Shown in pieces: positions 60,271 to 64,000 of a DNA stretch of 64,000 nt. Position 1 is the stretch's first letter. The number at the start of each line of letters is the position of its first letter. Source of the stretch: Hanleya hanleyi (Eukaryota; Mollusca; Polyplacophora; Lepidopleurida; Hanleyidae); the NCBI GenBank assembly GCA_036873755.1, contig JAVTVY010025253.1, forward strand, positions 1 to 64,000, given 5' to 3'. A model generated the notes under the pieces. The model saw only the letters and a list, made by a program, of their open reading frames with translations. It was not told where the DNA came from and searched no databases. The translations under genes were made by a program, and so were the position numbers.

Positions 60271-60645
60271 ATTTTCTTGTCCGCTGAATATCTGCAAATC
60301 TATGAAGTCGGGCCTGACCAAACTTTGGTGAGAGCTTTCTGAATGTTGACTGATGAAATGATTAGATTTTCTGATGGCTATGATGATTTCATGATTTTTA
60401 ATTATTTTTTTATTATTTATTGATGGCTCAGTTTTTGTACTGTTATCTATGCCCAGCAACATGTTCTTGTCCGCTGAATATCTGCAGATCTATTAAGTTG
60501 GGCCTAACCAAACTTTTGTGAGAGCTTCCTGGATGTTGACTGATGAAATGATTAGATTTTCAGATGGCTATGATGATTTCATGATTTTTAATTATTTTTT
60601 TATTATTTATTGATGACTTAGCTTTTGCACTGTTATCTATGCCCA
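60271..60645. repeat. Tandem duplication, period 190 bp
   Basis: gttcttgtccgctgaatatc ... gatggctatgatgatttcat ... ttattgatg ... gttatctatgccca occurs at 60271-60460 and 60461-60645 with a few percent difference. Noncoding and AT-rich. Confidence 0.92.
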
Positions 60646-60649
60646 TCGG

Positions 60650-62340
60650 GAACCCTTGGTTGCATGTTTCATTGTGACTTTTGAAGGTTCCCTGATACAA
60701 GAAAGCCTGGTCCATTTAAGATTATCATTGGATGGAACCCCCCAATTCCCATATATTCTGGGAGCTTACATGATGCTACACTTGTTCAACCTATGCACTA
60801 CCCTCGGGAGGATTTCCCCACCCCTGGGGCACTAAATGTTAAAGTTTTGGACTTTTTCCTATCCACAGCTTCTCAGCCTTATGTGATATGTATGAGATGC
60901 AGTGTACATTGTTTTTCACACACACATGCTGAATCACCTAAAATGTATTCCTTTATAGTAATAACTAAAAGGTTGGTGACATTATTTTATTTCAGAAGTA
61001 CAAGAGGAAATAACCGGCGGGGGGTTCCCGCAATATCAAACCCCTGTTAGGTTTGAATTCGGCGCAAAGAGCCTATGATCAATCACAAAACAGAGGTTTA
61101 TTAACATGAAATTCGATACCCAGCTATGCAATCGGATCGATATTGAGGCTCCCAGAAGCTTTTCTATGAGTATTTCCTTCAGATATCCTTTCCAATTGAA
61201 CAACAACACTTTTTTTGTTTTTGTTTCATTTGAGTTTTGGGCGCCCATAAGTTTTCCGGAACTAAATTGACTCTAGATGCAGCCCTGATCCTGCTTGACT
61301 AAAAAAAAAAACAGGCTGAGGGGTCCACGCACCTTTCAGGTGCTTGCCTGCAATTCATGTTTTTTCTTTGTTTTTCCTCATATTACACAATTATGAATGG
61401 AACAACACACATTATTCATAAAGTGAAATCCTTTGATTCACTACCAGTGGACATCCTTAATGCTGATGCCAAGGTAACTTCAATCCGGTCACATGTATTC
61501 TACTTATGGCTCTTTTACCAATATGTGGGCACGCTCCGTTAATCGCCCTTGAAGCCTTGATTTTTAGGAACAGTGGTACCTTACTTTTTTCCGTAAGCCA
61601 ATACAATTACTTTCTAGCCGCAGATAACCGCATTTTTTTAGTCGCCATGCAAATATTGGTAAATTAATATAAAAGCACCTAAATCAATGTCTAAACAACA
61701 ACAGCAATACAGCAAGAACAACAACATCAGTTTGTCCGGTGCAGACCAGTGATGGTGACCCATACAGGTACAGACTTGTGTATTCTCCATATACACCTTT
61801 GCCCTCACTAGTCACGATCGTTTAACTTGTGGTCAATGAATGCCAATGAGCTTTTCAAAAGATGTCCGGCTAGGTACCACGACGCCATGCTAATCTCTTA
61901 AGATATCACTTGAACGTGGTTAACCTGGATTTTTAAGTAGCGTGATGGAGAAGTGGCGTTTACATAGGAACAACTCTCTCAGATGTTACGTTAGAGAATG
62001 TAAAAAACTATTTCTTTAATTCTGCTCAATTCTCACAGATAAAAGTGATTATAACTGCGTCAACATTTACAACGTAAACATTTTAGCATGAATTCATTGA
62101 TATGTCTAAAATAGGACACATTAGTGAGCCAAACTAATATTCCGTTGTAATATGACCGGAAATATCGTAAAAACATTAGATTCGTTTTGGTTAAAGATGT
62201 CATATCTTTGATATTTTGAAATCTATGCTACAATGGATACGAAAAATCCTAAAATAGGCGAACGCCCAATTTCAAACGTCAAGCAACGCTCTTTTCCGTC
62301 ACTTTGGACCTTTAGCGTTAACGATATAAAACTAAAGACA
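60650..62340. other. No recognisable gene
   Basis: Frames at 60793-61050, 61036-61248 and 61357-61542 lack recognisable domains. Nothing else was assigned. Confidence 0.35.
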
Positions 62341-62344
62341 TAAG

Positions 62345-62455
62345 TCTGAGAATCCACCGTTCTCGGGTCTGAATGTTAGGTGCTGGGTTGCTTTTTAGTC
62401 GCCAGACGTCGTCAATTTTTCCCACCTCTTGCATATCGTTCCAATTTATTACCTG
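62345..62455 (+). mobile_element. Family B, internally deleted 3' fragment
   Basis: ctgagaatccaccgttctcg, ttaggtgctgggttgctttt and tagtcgccagacgtcgtcaa, ending at cttgcatatcgttccaattt. Confidence 0.85.
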
Positions 62456-62484
62456 TATATGATAGGATTCTGCTGGTGGACTGT

Positions 62485-62935
62485 TAGTCCGCGAGGCCCG
62501 CCCTCTGTACATGTCACTCGAATAATATATGTAGGTTTATTGTTTCGGTGAGAAATTTAAGCCGTACGGCGTCAGACATTACAGGTTAGTTTTTCTAGGT
62601 TTCTCGCATTTACCAAGTTACCCCATGTTAAGGCGTTTACTCCATCAGACGTCCATGATGCCCATCCATTAACATCAGCTGAGTTGTTTGAGCTGATCTG
62701 TCATCACAGCTCCCTAACTAGCGTATCTAATTCCGCGTAAGCCGGTGCTCGGGGCCGTGTGGATACGTCATAGTCTCCACATGAACAACTGCAATAAAAG
62801 CTCGGCTGAGATACTAAGGCTACGTCCGAGAATCCATCGTATTATCGGGTACTTTTCCCTGTAGTCAAATGGTTGCTTTTTAGTCGCCAGACGTCGTCAA
62901 ATTTTTCCACCTCTTGCATATCGCTCCAATTAATG
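62485..62935 (+). mobile_element. Family B element, near complete
   Basis: gcgaggcccgccctctgtac, atatatgtaggtttattg, taaggcgtttactccatcag, gtcatcacagctccctaact, core, and an end at cttgcatatcgctccaatta. It follows another B end (62345-62455) in the same orientation. Confidence 0.92.
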
Positions 62936-62944
62936 GTTTACTAA

Positions 62945-63245
62945 CGTAACTAAACGCAACATTAAAAGGGTGGTGAAAAACCATGCCGGGGTACTGACAA
63001 AAAGTCACATGACCGCTCAGACAAATATACTGACTGCACATTTCTAACAACATCACAAGAACCAAAAGATGATTTGTATCCCACCTACGCTTTTATTGTA
63101 ACTGTACATGTGGACATCTTGAATGACATGACCACACGACCCCAGCACCGGCTTGAGCAATATTAGATACAAATGTTACAGAGCGCTGATTTAATAGCCC
63201 TGTCAAGCCATCTGATGGAAAATCAGGAACTCTGTGACCGCCGGA
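62945..63245 (-). mobile_element. Family C element
   Basis: ctaaacgcaacattaaaagg, ggtactgacaaaaagtcaca, then core (cttttattgtaactgtacat ... accccagcaccggcttgagc) and the C 5' part (acagagcgctgatttaatag ... catctgatggaaaat). It abuts the B element at 62935. Confidence 0.85.
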
Positions 63246-63589
63246 TTAAAAAGCCGCTTAAAAAAACACCTGGGGCAGTTTTTCGTACGTAAGCATACCG
63301 TTACTACTCCTTTGGTAAAGGTCTGATAATATGCAGCCCTGTCTCTCGCATTCGAAATTTTCTATGTGGTTCAATTAAGGAGTTGGCGAGGGTTCGGCCA
63401 GACCATATACCAGCAACATATTCCGATGTGTTTTATGTAGACATGCAGACATGGGTTCAATTGCAGTATCTGGTAAAAAGATATCAAACGTTATATACAG
63501 GATTGTCTAGCTCTTCACTTGCAGAATATCTACTTTCACATTATTTGAAGAAAACTGCCGATGGAACATTATATTCAGACCTATTTTCT

Positions 63590-63900
63590 ACACAAATTTA
63601 AAAGAACTCAGCTTATTCTCACGTTAATTGAACCAACCATGAAAAGAAACCTAATTTGGAAGGGCATGCAAACAACTTACATGTATCTCGCCTACCGGCT
63701 TTTGCCAGATCGGAGAAAATCAACGTTGCAAAGTCCAATCAACGTGGCAAAACATCTAGTACAGCAACCTCTTAGACACCCGCCATACGAGGCGGCTAAA
63801 GTTTGATGATGAATATCACATATTGATGACAAAATGCGCGCAGGATCTCTGGCGAATTATTCTGTATCTTGCCATTTATCCCGCTGAACTCTGGTTTAGG
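63590..63900 (+). pseudogene. Diverged family A-like RT C-terminal relic
   Basis: After a stop, DDEYHILMTKCAQDLWRIIL aligns loosely with the DDTYRMMIAKYDCSVEDIWRYV end at 48 kb. The DNA that follows (tatcttgccatttatcccgc, tgaactctggtttagggac) parallels the core start. The frame at 63383-63601 just upstream is of uncertain relation. Confidence 0.4.
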
Positions 63901-64000
63901 GACACTACAAGATATATATGTTGTTCATATGAGCATGCGCAATGAGGGACTTGCACATTACCACCTGTCCAATCAGATTCTATGATTGCTACTTCCTGTT

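Overview
The window looks like nuclear DNA of a mollusc, probably a gastropod. The basis is spliced genes with GT-AG introns, an animal-type AATAAA poly(A) signal, a 5S-rRNA-derived retroposon whose 5S part reads like molluscan 5S, non-LTR retrotransposon tails of the molluscan type (gctgaaatattgctg ... gcgttaaa followed by a simple repeat), and GAGT/GATG arrays. The species assignment is inference. Most of the 64 kb is repeat-derived, and most long open frames are chance or repeat products.

Two host genes can be supported, both on the minus strand. (1) A secreted S1A (chymotrypsin-fold) serine protease: five exons from 32023 down to 20977, all splice phases consistent, complete His-Asp-Ser triad, AATAAA at 20832-20837. 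The exon(s) encoding the start and signal peptide lie upstream and were not found. Its activation site has Leu rather than Arg/Lys before IVGG, and its S1 pocket lacks Asp189. (2) The 5' end of a secreted peritrophin-like protein: TATA box and AP-1 site near 57120-57136, three uORFs, then a coding exon 56813-56165 with signal peptide, one chitin-binding type-2 domain and a Thr/Arg/Pro-rich tail, ending at a clean splice donor. Its downstream exons were not identified.

Layout: 1-2220 is a GAGT/GATG array split by a retroposon relic, passing into a roughly 15-bp GGGATGGAGTTATGA minisatellite. 5.6-7.2 kb holds a broken LINE (endonuclease to reverse transcriptase). 7.7-9.15 kb holds a tandem array of about 160-bp units. 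10.6-19.7 kb holds MITEs, 5S- and tRNA-derived SINEs and pieces of an interspersed family. 21-32 kb is the protease gene, with introns full of DNA-transposon and retroelement relics. 32.7-55 kb is repeat-dense, including a LINE RNase H/zinc-knuckle 3' end. 56-57 kb is the peritrophin gene. 57.7-64 kb is mostly repeats.

The most interesting structure is a modular interspersed family with about 40 copies here. Subfamily A has a constant 3' end and variable 5' truncation, and its longest copies run upstream into a degraded reading frame resembling the C-terminal part of a reverse transcriptase. Subfamilies B and C have different 5' and 3' sequences but share with A a central segment of about 90-100 bp (TCTAATTCCGCTTAA ... 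GGGGCCGT ... CACATGAACA ... AAAGCG ... CTGAGATAC). This looks like one retroelement lineage whose core was shared between several non-autonomous families, or a SINE superfamily with a conserved central domain not recognised here.
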